DNA of 64,000 nt, taken from NCBI GenBank assembly GCA_021927905.1, contig BLLK01000029.1, forward strand, positions 806,001 through 870,000, in the 5' to 3' direction. This DNA comes from Chaetoceros tenuissimus. Lineage: Eukaryota; Bacillariophyta; Thalassiosirophyceae; Chaetocerotales; Chaetocerotaceae. The notes under the pieces are model-generated. The model had not been told where the DNA came from, did no database searches, and was given only the letters and a program-made list of their open reading frames with translations. The translations under genes were made by a program, and so were the position numbers. Shown in pieces: positions 50,687 through 61,195 of the stretch (position 1 is its first letter; each line of letters starts with the position of its first letter).

Positions 50687-53389
50687 TCATCCTCTAATAA
50701 CTCTGGCCATGAGACTAGCAATTCCTACATAGGTAACCGCCCTCTTCACTCTAGAGAGAATCTTTTTCCTGCGACTCATTTGTCCCTTCTTGAGGTTAAG
50801 GACAACATTGTTGCTTCCTGTGTCTAACATTTCCTCTTCATCGTTGTTTCTGCTGCTTCTTCTTGAAAATGGATTGAGTGAACTTCTGTCCGCCTTTTTA
50901 AGGTTGTAAAGAATTTTGTTCTTATTGCCTTCTCCTCTCTTTAGTTTGAGGACAACTCCGCTCTTGTTACTTGTGCTTTTCCTCACATTACCTACAGTCT
51001 CATCAAGTCCAAAGGCACTAGCATGAGAATTGCGACTTGAGTTATGTAATGTATTTTTGTACACATGACTCTTGATATGAGTGTCATTAGCCATAGTCCT
51101 CTTCATGCTTCCACTCTTATTTGGGTTCAATTTCTCAGGAGTTGCCCAGAAGTTTGGAGGCAAAATCTTCTCATCTGTTTTTTCACCAGTAAGTACAGAT
51201 TTCTTTTCCTCGATGTATGCTGCCATGTTATCGCTAATTTTCTGTTTCCTAACAGAATCAATCTCTTTTTCACTTTCAATTGAATTCGAGGTCTTTGCAA
51301 AATCTGATGCTTTCTTTTCAACTGTTTCTTCCTTCTTGATAACATTCTTATAATTTGTTGCAAAAGTAGATCGTTCATATTCAGAAGATAACTTCTTTTC
51401 ACGATGAGTCTCAACTTCCGATTCATCAGATGGGTATGCAATAGAGATTCCATTTATCAATACAGAATCTGGATGCCAGACATCCTTCTTTTCTTCACTT
51501 GAATTTGCACTCTTGACATTATTCTGTTCTCTCGAATTGATATCGTTCAATTCCGCATTCTTCATTGTAGACGACGAGTCAGTATTTTGTCCTGTAGAAC
51601 CGTCAGCATGAATATTATCAGACCACGAGAATGATCCAGTACTCGAAGCTGTGCTCTCTTTGGAAGTGAAAATATCCTGAGTAGATTGACGAGGAATTGA
51701 TGAAGCTACTGGTGTATTCTTCTGTCTTGGATCAACGGATGGAAGACTCTCCTTTCCATGAGGAGACCAAGTAAAAAGGCTATTCTTAGGAGCTGGGGAT
51801 GGTGAAGATGGCTCTGCTTCTACTTCCGTGTTAAGTCCCTTTGCATTGAAGATATCCTGAGTAGATTGACGAGGAATTGATGAAGCTACTGGTGCATTCT
51901 TCTGTCTTGGATCAACAGATGGAAGACTCTCCTTTCCATGAGGGGACCAGTTGAATAGACTGTTCTTCTTAGGAGCTGGGGATGGTGAAGATGGCTCTGC
52001 TCCAGATGGAGTGTTAAGTCCCTTTGCATTGAAGATATCCTGGGTAGACTGACGAGGGATTGACGATGCAACAGTTGGCTTCTTCTTCTCCTCAATAACA
52101 GTATTTTGAACATTTTGTTTTTCCTTTGCATTGAAGATATCCTGAGTAGATTGACGAGGGATTGACGATGCAACAGTTGGCTTCTTCTTCTCCTCAATAA
52201 CAGTATTTTGAACATTTTGTTTTTCCTTTGCATTGAAGATATCCTGAGTAGATTGACGAGGGATTGACGATGCAACAGTTGGCTTCTTCTTCTCCTCAAT
52301 AACAGTATTTTGAACATTTTGTTTTTCCTTTGCATTGAAGAGATCTTGAGTAGATTGACGAGGGATTGACGATGCAACAGTTGGCTTCTTCTTCTCCTCA
52401 ATAACAGTATTTTGAACATTTTGTTTTTCCTTTGCATTGAAGATATCCTGAGTAGATTGACGAGGAATTGATGATTTTCCTTCATTGTTTGAAATCCTCT
52501 CATTAATGGTCTTTGCATCATATTTTTTCTGCTCTTTCTTATCAAAAATATCTGTGGTACTTGTTGTATCTCTTGGAGTATTTGTTTTTGTTCCAGCATT
52601 TGCATGATTTTGTGCTGCTTGATCATTTCTAGGTTTTCTCTGAGTTGTAGAAAACTTAGCATTATATCCAATATCATCTTTCTCTACTTTGCCAGCCGTG
52701 GTTGATTTTGGAGCTGCACGTTTGTGAGCCTTGTAGGTTGAAGTTCTTTGGTACATGTTTTTAGCAGAATATGAACTTCTTTGAGAATCAGGAGATGCAG
52801 GTTTATGACGGTTTCCAACTCGGTTTCCACTCATATCAAAGCCTTGCACATCATTATGCCAGACTTGCTGACTTTGTTGTTTTCTCTCACGGTGGTTAGG
52901 GTATCTGCGACTGTGATTGTTATACCTTTTACTTGCCCTTGCATAGCCCTTCTTTTTACTCTGTTGCTTCTCAGACTCGGACATTTCAGGCATATCCTCT
53001 GACTTCCCAGTCAAGAATGCATAAGCAGCATTGATTCTCGCAAACTCATCATTTGCCTTTTGTTTTTCTTCCTCAGATGCATCAGAACTTGTGAAGGTAT
53101 CAGGATGATATTTCAGAGCCATACGCCTGTAAGCCTTTTTGATTTCTTTGATGTCAACTACATCAGGTTCTAGGTTTAGAATTGCCAAAGGGTCGGATGT
53201 ATCTGGTAGACCAGAAGCATAGTTCAGCCTTGTGAAACTATTTCTTGGAAGTTGAGGTTCTTCATAAGTAAAGAATCCTTGCTGAGTGAAAACGGATTCA
53301 CCGTTTGACATCGGAGTAGGAGCAACTAAGAAAGCATCAGCTGTCGAGATCAGCAATATTTTTGCTAGGGCAACTTGAAAGAACTTCAT
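50687..53389 (-). CDS. plastid-type J-domain protein with tandem repeat array
   Basis: A 900-residue single exon. A signal peptide ends T-A-D-A-F-L-V-A-P, a diatom plastid-type junction. The J domain (residues about 62-140, HPD at 95-97) is nearly the same as in the 43593-45695 paralogue. The KOW and HA domains of the paralogue are absent. Instead there are seven copies of SIPRQSTQDIF. Four sit in 34-residue units with NAKEKQNVQNTVIEEKKKPT; the last ones alternate with NSLF(N/T)WSPHGKESLPS. The C-terminus has two basic motifs of the same type (VVLKLKRGEGNKNKILYNLK; VVLNLKKGQMSRRKKILSRV) and ends in a hydrophobic segment. The protein should be mostly disordered. Role unknown; a scaffold is a guess. 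Confidence 0.8.
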   Translation of the reverse strand: MKFFQVALAKILLISTADAFLVAPTPMSNGESVFTQQGFFTYEEPQLPRNSFTRLNYASGLPDTSDPLAILNLEPDVVDIKEIKKAYRRMALKYHPDTFTSSDASEEEKQKANDEFARINAAYAFLTGKSEDMPEMSESEKQQSKKKGYARASKRYNNHSRRYPNHRERKQQSQQVWHNDVQGFDMSGNRVGNRHKPASPDSQRSSYSAKNMYQRTSTYKAHKRAAPKSTTAGKVEKDDIGYNAKFSTTQRKPRNDQAAQNHANAGTKTNTPRDTTSTTDIFDKKEQKKYDAKTINERISNNEGKSSIPRQSTQDIFNAKEKQNVQNTVIEEKKKPTVASSIPRQSTQDLFNAKEKQNVQNTVIEEKKKPTVASSIPRQSTQDIFNAKEKQNVQNTVIEEKKKPTVASSIPRQSTQDIFNAKEKQNVQNTVIEEKKKPTVASSIPRQSTQDIFNAKGLNTPSGAEPSSPSPAPKKNSLFNWSPHGKESLPSVDPRQKNAPVASSIPRQSTQDIFNAKGLNTEVEAEPSSPSPAPKNSLFTWSPHGKESLPSVDPRQKNTPVASSIPRQSTQDIFTSKESTASSTGSFSWSDNIHADGSTGQNTDSSSTMKNAELNDINSREQNNVKSANSSEEKKDVWHPDSVLINGISIAYPSDESEVETHREKKLSSEYERSTFATNYKNVIKKEETVEKKASDFAKTSNSIESEKEIDSVRKQKISDNMAAYIEEKKSVLTGEKTDEKILPPNFWATPEKLNPNKSGSMKRTMANDTHIKSHVYKNTLHNSSRNSHASAFGLDETVGNVRKSTSNKSGVVLKLKRGEGNKNKILYNLKKADRSSLNPFSRRSSRNNDEEEMLDTGSNNVVLNLKKGQMSRRKKILSRVKRAVTYVGIASLMARVIRG
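52051..52458. repeat. 102-bp coding tandem repeat, four near-identical copies
   Basis: The word GACGAGGGATTGACGATGCA starts at 52051, 52153, 52255 and 52357, a strict 102-bp period. A fifth, diverging unit begins at 52459. The copies differ at only a few positions, so the expansion is recent. Confidence 0.97.
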
Positions 53390-53888
53390 GATTGATATGG
53401 GGACTTATTTCTCATATGCAGATTAGACTTTGAGCTTTTTCTATCCGGTCTAGGGATCCAACAGAATAGAAAACGTTTATTTTGTGAAGAAAAATGAATT
53501 GAAAAAATGAAAGAATTTGTGAGCGTCAACGATCTTTTTTTGAAAAAGTACTGTTAGTGTCTTTTGTTCGTTGAGCTTCTCTCTTCTCTCTTTCTTCCTT
53601 TCCCTTTCCTTTCTCTTATATATTTTAACTTTTTAACGTCGTGAATTCTTCTCACTATTCTATTATCTCTTATCCAAAGAAAACAAAAAACAATGATGAT
53701 GCAAGCATTAAACACAGAAATATTACGTAACGAAAAACAATGGATTTTTCTTGTTCAACACTTCAAACTTGAACAGCACTATGTTTCTTCAGCAATCTCA
53801 TCTTCACACCACAAAATAAAAAAAATGCGAATATGTATGCTTTATTTAAATCAATTTCTTTACTTTTATTACTACGTCACCATCATTT
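53390..53888. other. intergenic spacer
   Basis: A 499-bp spacer upstream of the repeat-bearing J-domain gene and downstream of the methyltransferase. It has a pyrimidine-rich TTCTCTCTTTCTTCCTTTCCC tract near 53580-53610, probably promoter-proximal for the J-domain gene. No gene is visible. Confidence 0.4.
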
Positions 53889-55159
53889 TTACTCAGACTT
53901 CTTGGTTGCAGCAAACATTCCATATTGCATCAAACCACGGTCAAAAGCACGATGCATTCTCTCCAAGCAATAACCGTCTCTTAGACACTTCAAATACTTG
54001 TGAGGCTTGAAGATAAATCCACGTGGGTCATATACTCCAACCCAAACAGAATGACGCCAGGAAGCGATAGTCTGCTCATTCCAATCATCAGTGGTGACCT
54101 CATTCATCAATCCAGTAGCATCAATAATTTCTTTGTACTTTTCAATTGAGATAAAGTATGGGTGTGTCCTGTTCGAGAAAAGATGGTTAGGAAGAGGGTG
54201 TAAAACATTGATATAATGATCCATGTTCTAATTGTTGTTCACAGCAATGAGACTGCATCGTACTTACCATTCCTCGTACAAAAATTTCAGATCTCTTTCA
54301 TCTTTTTCGTCAAATGGTACTTCTCTATCATCACGTTGGCACCAGGTTGCCATAACAAACTTTCCACCTGGTTTCAATACACGCATCATTTCATTGATGT
54401 ATGCCTCTTTATCAGGCATATGTTCTCCAGACTCACAAGCCCAAACTATGTCAAAAGAGTTATCTGGAAATTCCATCTCCAAAGCATTCATGACAGTGAA
54501 TTTTGCGTTTGGTACATCCTGCTCTACTGCAAGCTCAGTAGCTCTCTTCACCTGATTTGGAGAAAGAGTAATTCCAGTAACATCTGCATTCTTTCCAAGC
54601 TTCTTTGCTAGATATCTTGATGTACCCCCAACACCGCATCCAACATCGAGAACCTTTGCGTTTGCATCATCCTCTGGATTGATTCCTCCAAGTTTCATCA
54701 TCTCATCCACAAAATCATATTTTGCCTCAATAAAATTCTTCTTTTTGTATCCATTTTTCATCCTTTCAAATATAAAATTAGACCGATTCAAAAATCTCTT
54801 ATTGAAACAGAAAGCTGCAAAAATACTTACTCTTCTTCATTGTAATATCCTAAATGAATGTGTTCACCCCAGTAGTACTCAAGGATTCCATCTCTAGTCC
54901 ATGCGTCATATTCACGTGCTACAGATCCATCTTCATATTTTCTAGATGGTCTGTCAAGCACAGCCTTTATTCCAACAGTTCCAGCAACAGCTGCTCCCGC
55001 GATTGCAACAGCTGCAGGTGCACCAATCTGTTTAATTGTAGATTTTACAGCTTCAGTCTTGATTCCCATGTTGAGTTCAGTAGACTTAATGGTTTGTGAA
55101 GGTGATGGCGCAAACGCCGACACCAAGGACAATGTTGAAAACAAGGCAAGGAACTTCAT
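53889..55159 (-). CDS. gamma-tocopherol methyltransferase-like enzyme (VTE4-like), plastid-targeted, three exons
   Basis: Exons are 55159-54831, 54762-54268 and 54168-53889. The introns of 68 and 99 bp start GTAAGT and join EEEMKNGYKKK and FLYEEWTHPYFISI. The product has 367 residues. The start at 55159 (MKFLALFSTLSLVSAFAPSP) gives a signal peptide with a perfect ASAFAP-type plastid cleavage site; an ATG eight codons upstream would spoil it. The catalytic part carries WGEHIHLGYY, SAM-binding VLDVGCGVGGTSRYLAKKLG, GITLSPNQVKRATELA and ACESGEHMPDKEAYINEMMR, the signature of tocopherol and related methyltransferases. It would methylate gamma- to alpha-tocopherol in the plastid; a related quinone or sterol-like substrate is possible. 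Confidence 0.85.
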
Positions 55160-55389
55160 TCTATTTGTTAAATTGAATTGCAATCTATGAAAATAATTAC
55201 AATGAATGGAGTATCGAAAGCAAAGTGGATGTTATGCACTGTTGTAGTAGAAGCATGCATTCAATTCATCATTTGTCAGTACGAGTATCTTTCTGAACAC
55301 GTCATAGTAGTGGCTCGACGATGAGTGGATCTCTCTTTTGATCTTGACTCAGATTTACCGTACATCAATATCCATATCCAGTTGGGCTG

Positions 55390-55430
55390 CCGTCGGGGCG
55401 GTTTTCGCGCCAAAAACCCCGCCCCGACGG
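55390..55430. repeat. GC-rich hairpin at the outer left arm
   Basis: CCGTCGGGGCGG (55390-55401) and CCGCCCCGACGG (55419-55430) are perfect complements around a 17-base loop. The right arm keeps only one half (61144-61155). The stem is far more GC-rich than the surrounding DNA. Confidence 0.9.
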
Positions 55431-55780
55431 GAAAAGAAAAAACATCAAATTTCCAACGAAAAAACTTACATAAACTAGACATGAGTTTTTATCTGAACTA
55501 TTCATTACTTTACACAACAACCAACCATGTTTCACCTTCCATATTTTATCAAGATATACAATAGGTGACAATCTAATAGAATCGTGATCGGTAAGTTATA
55601 GTTTTGCGATTTGCAGCCAAACGATAAATTTGAAAGTGATGACTAATTTTTCCTTTACAAAACGATTTTTCTAGAAGCTAGGCGAGAATTGGGGTCATGG
55701 AGGTGGTGTAGAATAGTGTTGCAACGGTTCAAGAGTTGATTTGGGGTCTAATGCGGATATGCGCAAGGTTGGATTGGCGA
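55401..55780 (+). repeat. left terminal inverted repeat of the transposon
   Basis: 380 bp, reverse complement of 60794-61173, with about six mismatches by eye (98%). Short frames inside it are not genes. Confidence 0.95.
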
Positions 55781-55878
55781 TTCTAAATAGATTTAAGAGT
55801 AAACAAGAAATTAAATATTTTCATTTCTACGTAAATTAATTTCCACTCGATCATGCTTCCTTTCTACACCTGTACTTC

Positions 55879-56475
55879 TTACAAAAAATCGTGAGTAGGC
55901 CAGCTTTGACTGTTTGGGCCGTCACCGTCCACATCGTACTCAACTTCATCAGTTTCCTCCTCAATTTCCTCTTCAGCTTCCTCCTTCAATTCTTCCTCTA
56001 AATTTTCTTCAGCATTTTCTTTCTCATCAACTTTCTCAGTGATCTTTTTGGTCTTGGCCAAAACCTTCAATTGGTGCATGAAATTATAAACATCAAGAAA
56101 GTTTCTTGCGGTCATTTCTCCGTCTTTGCTATCCTTGAATGATACGCAAAAGTTACGAGGAAATCCTTCGCGAAAAATGGAAACATCAAACGCATTGAAT
56201 ACAACCGTATCCTTGCGCAACTGGTGGAACTTGGCTGGCAAATCCGAAATGCAGCTATTAAGAACAAGCTGATGACCAACATAAGCGACCACAAAAGCAT
56301 GATTTGAATTACTTCCTTTCTTTTTAAGAATATAAATTTTGAGTCTATTCTCTTCACGATCCTGCTTACCCCCCTTTCGGTAGGTGTCTCCATTCTTCCT
56401 TCCGATACGAAACATGTATGAAAATTCGCTTTGGTAAAGCACAGCGAAGTTTTCGTCTTTGATTGAGATTGCCAT
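55879..56475 (-). CDS. transposon accessory protein of unknown function
   Basis: A 198-residue frame inside the transposon, transcribed away from the transposase gene. Residues 1-135 look like a compact β-rich domain ending in a helix (FCVSFKDSKDGEMTARNFLD then VYNFMHQLKVLAK), a pattern compatible with a PH/EVH1-like fold, though this is only a guess. Residues about 145-185 are almost all Glu/Asp (EENLEEELKEEAEEEIEEET), then a short DVDGDGPNSQSWPTHDFL tail. No catalytic motif is seen. A 268-bp spacer (56476-56743) separates it from the transposase and should hold a two-way promoter. Confidence 0.7.
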   Translation of the reverse strand: MAISIKDENFAVLYQSEFSYMFRIGRKNGDTYRKGGKQDREENRLKIYILKKKGSNSNHAFVVAYVGHQLVLNSCISDLPAKFHQLRKDTVVFNAFDVSIFREGFPRNFCVSFKDSKDGEMTARNFLDVYNFMHQLKVLAKTKKITEKVDEKENAEENLEEELKEEAEEEIEEETDEVEYDVDGDGPNSQSWPTHDFL

Positions 56476-56743
56476 TGTTATATTTACGTATTTGTTTTTA
56501 TGAGAAAGTGATTGCAGTTTTTAGTCTTGTTCCATCGGAATCACTTATGGCAGTAAGTCATGGATATGATTTAAAAATCAGTCCCATTTTGAATAAGGAT
56601 TCTTCTTTTCCATAGGCAAAGACTTCGTAAACTCGAAAGTTCTAAAGTGAACATACATTCTAAAGCAATCAGTAGAAAAATGTTTCAATCAATATGGACA
56701 CAAGTACTTCAAGATTACTCTTACACTATATGATTTCTGCGAA

Positions 56744-59700
56744 ATGGCTGGACCAATTCAGCAATCGTTTGAAGAAATAGACTGGACTCTTATCAAAGAA
56801 ATTGAAGAGTCAGAGTTGTACTTTGATACTCCAAATGAATTTGAGGATTGTATTTTGAATGCAGAAGAATTGAAAGTTTTTTTAACTCCTCCTGCTGCGG
56901 ATGAATGGAAAGACTTCTCCAGCAATGAAAATGCCACAATTTTTAATATCGACGATGCAAAAGAAAGACAATGGCAGATGGGAAAAGTCGAGATAGAACA
57001 TCTACGGAATAAGTTGAAAACAACTTTTGGTATTGATTATCAATCTCTATCCTTGGAGGATCTTGCATCATCTATTATCTTCACAACACTTGGTCCAGAA
57101 AGTAAATTTGGTTCGTTTTTCGCTGAGGAACTTTCGTTGAGTAAAATGGAATATGCGGCTTTTATGTGCACTCTTTTTACTCAAGCTGCCTATCGAGTTA
57201 GTGTAACCGAGCTTTATTTGCCTCAGTCTAGATTGAAAGTGCCTATGGAAGAAGAGGATTATCTCAAGGTGTGGGAGAATATGGCAAAAAAAAAGAAGAT
57301 TCCAGAGTTTGAAATGCGCACACCTATGTCACCTATTCCGCTTTGGAAAGGTGTTGAAGAAATAGTAAATACACTCTTGAGAACTGTATCTATTATCGAC
57401 CGAAGGGAAATCATTTCTATATCGCTTGATGATGATAAAGTTTGGTTTGGTTCAACAAAAGCGCGAACAACAGATCAATTTGATATTAAGTTTACAACTC
57501 ATGTCAAACCGAATAGAAAAGGCATCGTGGTACATACTGCTGTAACTACAGGGGTAATGGTTCCTGTTGCTGCAACTGTACAACAGACCAATGATGATAG
57601 TGTGAGCTGCTTTGAAAGAATTTTTACCTTTCTTTTTGGATCTGGAGGAAAACTTGATTTAAGAAATGTTGAAGTTCAATCAGATAGAGGATATATGCTA
57701 CCAAATCTTGTGTTTGATTTGATTCTTCGTCACGGAGGTAATCTTGTTGGCACATGTAAAAGAATTGCAAACTGTTGGCCATTTACACACAACCAAAACC
57801 TCGCTGACAACGATACTCGCACACTCATAGAAACCAAAGGAGCACCATCTTTGTTCTTGAAATATTTCAGTGTCGATCGTGGAGAGAAGACAATTTTTGC
57901 TTCTTCATTTCGAAATGGATCTGGAGCTGTTGCAACTGCACTTTCAACTTTGCATGGAAATCATCAATGGGAGGGCATTGCATTAAAACCATCTGAGAGA
58001 ATTTTATATAACAAAGATTCAACTTTTTTTTCTTCCAAATTCCTTGTTGGGATTGATATTGATGACGGTGTAAATAAATTTACTGACGACAATATTGAAA
58101 TTTCTTTGCGAAATGATATTATGAACCAAATAAAGCCATTTACATTGCGACAAGGTAAGATTGTGAAATTGAATTCGCTTTTAAAAAAATGAAATGATTG
58201 GCTCATTTTTCATTCATAGGAACTGCAGATTGGTTTTGGTTGCGCAAATTTAGCCTGACATCTTCCCAAGCACATGGAGCCTTCCTAAAGTTACTTCCTG
58301 ACAAGACAGATAATGATGATTGGATTAAAGTTGCAACTTACCTCTATGGTGAAGATTGGGCTGAAGTCCTTGGTCTAGGAGCTCAGGAACAAGATAGTTC
58401 AGATACAACTACTACAAATGATGACCTAAAGTCGTTTCTTCAAGAGTACGACGTTGGATCGTCGGAGTGCAAAAAATGCGCTGTCAGTTTTTTGCGTGAA
58501 TATGTTGAAAGCGAGATTGTGCTTAGCAAAGAAAATGCAAAGACGATTTGGACAGGCATCAATTTTGAAAATGTAAATCGAGCAGAAATCAAAAGAGACA
58601 TCAAGGCGATACTAGCAGAATTCAATCCAGAAATGCTTGGAATGAAAAATGCAAATGATACCTTGATGCAAGAATGGCTATCATCTTGCAATTCAAAACG
58701 AGAAATTTTATTTTACAAGATCCAAAGTCTAAAAGAAATCATGAAGAGAAGACACTTGAAGAAGAGACAGGGCGTTTCAAATCTTAATGCGTCCGACATG
58801 ATTGATGGAATTTCAGGTTCTGACAGGACAAAGATTGTTGAAGATGTTTCTCTTGAACGCGATGTAGATAACTTATCAAGCAGGGAAAAAGCTGTTCTAG
58901 AAGTTTTGAAAAAAAGCTTTATGCCGCACCAGAAGGGTAAGGATCGGGAGTATTGTCAAATTGGACATCGACTAGAATTACCAATACTAAAGAAGTTTGT
59001 GGAGCTCATTCCAAGAGTCCGAGAATACTCAAATGTCAAAGTGAAGAATGCGTACACTGTAGGACTCGCTGCCAAGAAAGATGCAGTGTACGCAAAGGAC
59101 TCTATTGACTTTCTTTTGTCAGTAGAGGAGAATAACATGCGTTCAATCTGGGGTTTTGAATGCAAAGGTCGAGTCACTCACTCAACAGAGGAAGAGGAGA
59201 GGCAAAACTTTACTCTGAATCAAAACCCACATCTTCGTATACAATCGAGAGATGTCTTTGAAATGATTCAGCGTGTCAGTGAAAGATTCCAAGTCTTACA
59301 GCATGTGTTTGTATACGATCTAGATACTGTTGTTCATGCCATAGGAAACTTGAATGCTTCGCTAATCCGAACATGTATCATTGATTTTGACAATGACATC
59401 AAGGATAGTTTTGGAGCTGTGCTTGACGACATCAAGCATGAAACCTTAGAGTGGGCTTATCCTACTGTTCTGACTGGTAGGAACGAAGTTCTACCCATTC
59501 CAGATGAGATAGTTGATATTGCTGTCAAATTTATACCAGAGATAAACGATGAAGAGACTCTGCAAGGTGCTGTAAACTTGTGGCACGTTCTACGTCAACA
59601 AGTTTTGCCAATGCCATCTTTCCGAAGATTGATCCCAGCAGTATGTGCATATTGGAATGCAACAAAAGGAGGTTCAGACACGATCACCAAACTGATGGAT

Positions 59701-60405
59701 AGCTGTATCCTCCGCATTCCTAAAGCATGGATGAATAATGAAACAGTTGCAATTACTCGCCTTGTACAACTTTTGACGACTTTAAATCATCGCCTTCTTC
59801 AGTGCGGAACTGGCTCCGAAAATCTCAACTATCCAAGCCTCTTACATTGGCGACATGCTGCAAGTGAAAGAACATCATATCATACAACACTCCTTTTCCA
59901 TGTAACTGCGTTTCAAAAATATATAGATGAATGCAAGACTTCTGAAGTTATGCCAATGACACGAGTAGAACCTCCTCGTCGTACTGATCGAAGAGCACGT
60001 GTTGACGGAATATTGCCTGAGAAAATTGACTTTGCTCCAACTGCCCCAAATATTTGTACTCCGCCAAGACTTGCATCAATGCTTGAAAGCGGCAATGAGC
60101 CAACAGAGTACAAAACAATGGCTAGGCGCTGTATGGGTTCTATTATGCAAGCTTATCCACCAAAAGCAAACAAGTCTTGCGCACTTTGTAAAAAGAGTAC
60201 AGGTTACTATTGTACTGGTTGTAAACGTTGGTTTTGTTTCGCAAAACAGAAAAAGAATGCAGAGAATCTTTATTCTCACACTGTGCAAGGAACAGAAATG
60301 TCATTCATCAAAACTTGTTTCCATACAGCACACGAAGACTGTTGGAACGAATACTACACTGAGTCGATCAGAGAAGATGAAGTTCCTTGTGTTTCACCAT
60401 CATAA
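56744..60405 (+). CDS. piggyBac-like DDE transposase fused to a PD-(D/E)XK nuclease-like domain and Zn cluster, two exons
   Basis: Exon 1 is 56744-58154 and exon 2 is 58220-60405. The 65-bp intron (GTAAGA...CATAG) joins TLRQGTADWFWLRKFSLTSS. The product has 1198 residues. The catalytic part has ISISLDDDKVWFGS (D229-D231), then VQSDRGYMLPNLVF with GTCKR after it (D314), then D474 in ADWFWLRKF. This layout recalls the piggyBac D-D-D core and its D-N-F-F...G-T-x-R element. Residues 710-860 read GHRLELPIL (E723), KDSIDFLL (D767), GFECKGR (E784, K786) and RIQSRDVFEMIQRV (Q812), as in YqaJ/lambda-exonuclease nucleases. The end has a Cys/His cluster (C1124, C1127, C1135, C1138, C1143, C1170, H1172, H1175, C1178), like the C-terminal cysteine domain of piggyBac proteins. 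The frame is intact. Confidence 0.75.
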
Positions 60406-60793
60406 AAATTGCAAACGAAGATTCAAAGAGGAGAAATTGATGTATTTTTAGAATTATTATAACTATTTAATTTCTTGTTCACTCTGAATTTCTTTTTATG
60501 TACAGAAGATATTGTATTAAATATTTGGTATTGACCGTCAGAGAAAACATCATATTCGGAATTCATCATCGTTTTACTTCGGTTCCATTTTTTGCCACCA
60601 CAACATATACCATACTCTAATGGACTATATCGTTATTAGAAACAAATATTGAAATGTTCAAATGATTCATGCCAAGTAAGTACCATAGAGATCAACGGTA
60701 ATCAATTCAGAAAATCCTAAAGCCAAATTCATTATTTTCTTCAAATTCGTTTGGTCGACATCCATGTCATAAATGAGCCAATTGAGCTTGAAG
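60406..60793. other. transposon internal 3' spacer
   Basis: This 388-bp stretch lies between the transposase stop and the inner edge of the right arm. It is AT-rich and without a gene; AATAAA-like polyadenylation words are not distinct. Nothing else is seen. Confidence 0.5.
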
Positions 60794-61173
60794 TCGCCAA
60801 TCCAACCTTGCGCATATCCGCATTAGACCCCAAATCAACTCTTGAACCGTTGCAACACTATTCTACACCACCTCCATGACCCCAATTCTTGCCTAGCTTC
60901 TAGAAAAATCGTTTTGTAAAGGAAAAATTAGTCATCACTTTCAAATTTATCGTTTGGCTGCAAATTGCAAAACTATAACTTACCGATCACGATTCTATTA
61001 GATTGTCACCTATTGTATATCTTGATGAAATATGGAAGGTGAAACATGGTTGGTTGTTGTGTAAAGTAATGAATAGTTCAGATAAAAACTCATGTCTAGT
61101 TTATGGAAGTTTTTTCTTTGGAAAGTTGATGTTTTTTCTTTTCCCGTCGGGGCGGGGTTTTTGGCGCGAAAAC
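60794..61173 (-). repeat. right terminal inverted repeat of the transposon
   Basis: 380 bp, reverse complement of 55401-55780. It differs from the left arm at about six positions, and its outer edge lacks the second half of the hairpin. Confidence 0.95.
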
Positions 61174-61195
61174 GCAAAAAACCTGGATATGGATA

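Larger units (their letters stand above)
55368..61195. mobile_element. 5.8-kb DNA transposon with 380-bp inverted repeats, looks intact
   Basis: Inverted repeats at 55401-55780 and 60794-61173 match over 380 bp with about six differences. A shorter outer match (ATCCATATCCAG at 55370-55381 and its complement at 61183-61194) suggests the element extends a little farther on each side. Between the arms are a divergent pair of genes: the 198-residue accessory protein (55879-56475, minus) and the 1198-residue transposase (56744-60405, plus), both open. I found no TTAA, nor any other clear target duplication, so the exact ends are not settled. Near-identical arms mean a recent insertion. Confidence 0.82.

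Noticed and set aside
52051-52458. possible non-coding satellite
   Set aside because: The 102-bp period is a multiple of three and the array lies in frame inside a long open reading frame, so it is a coding repeat.
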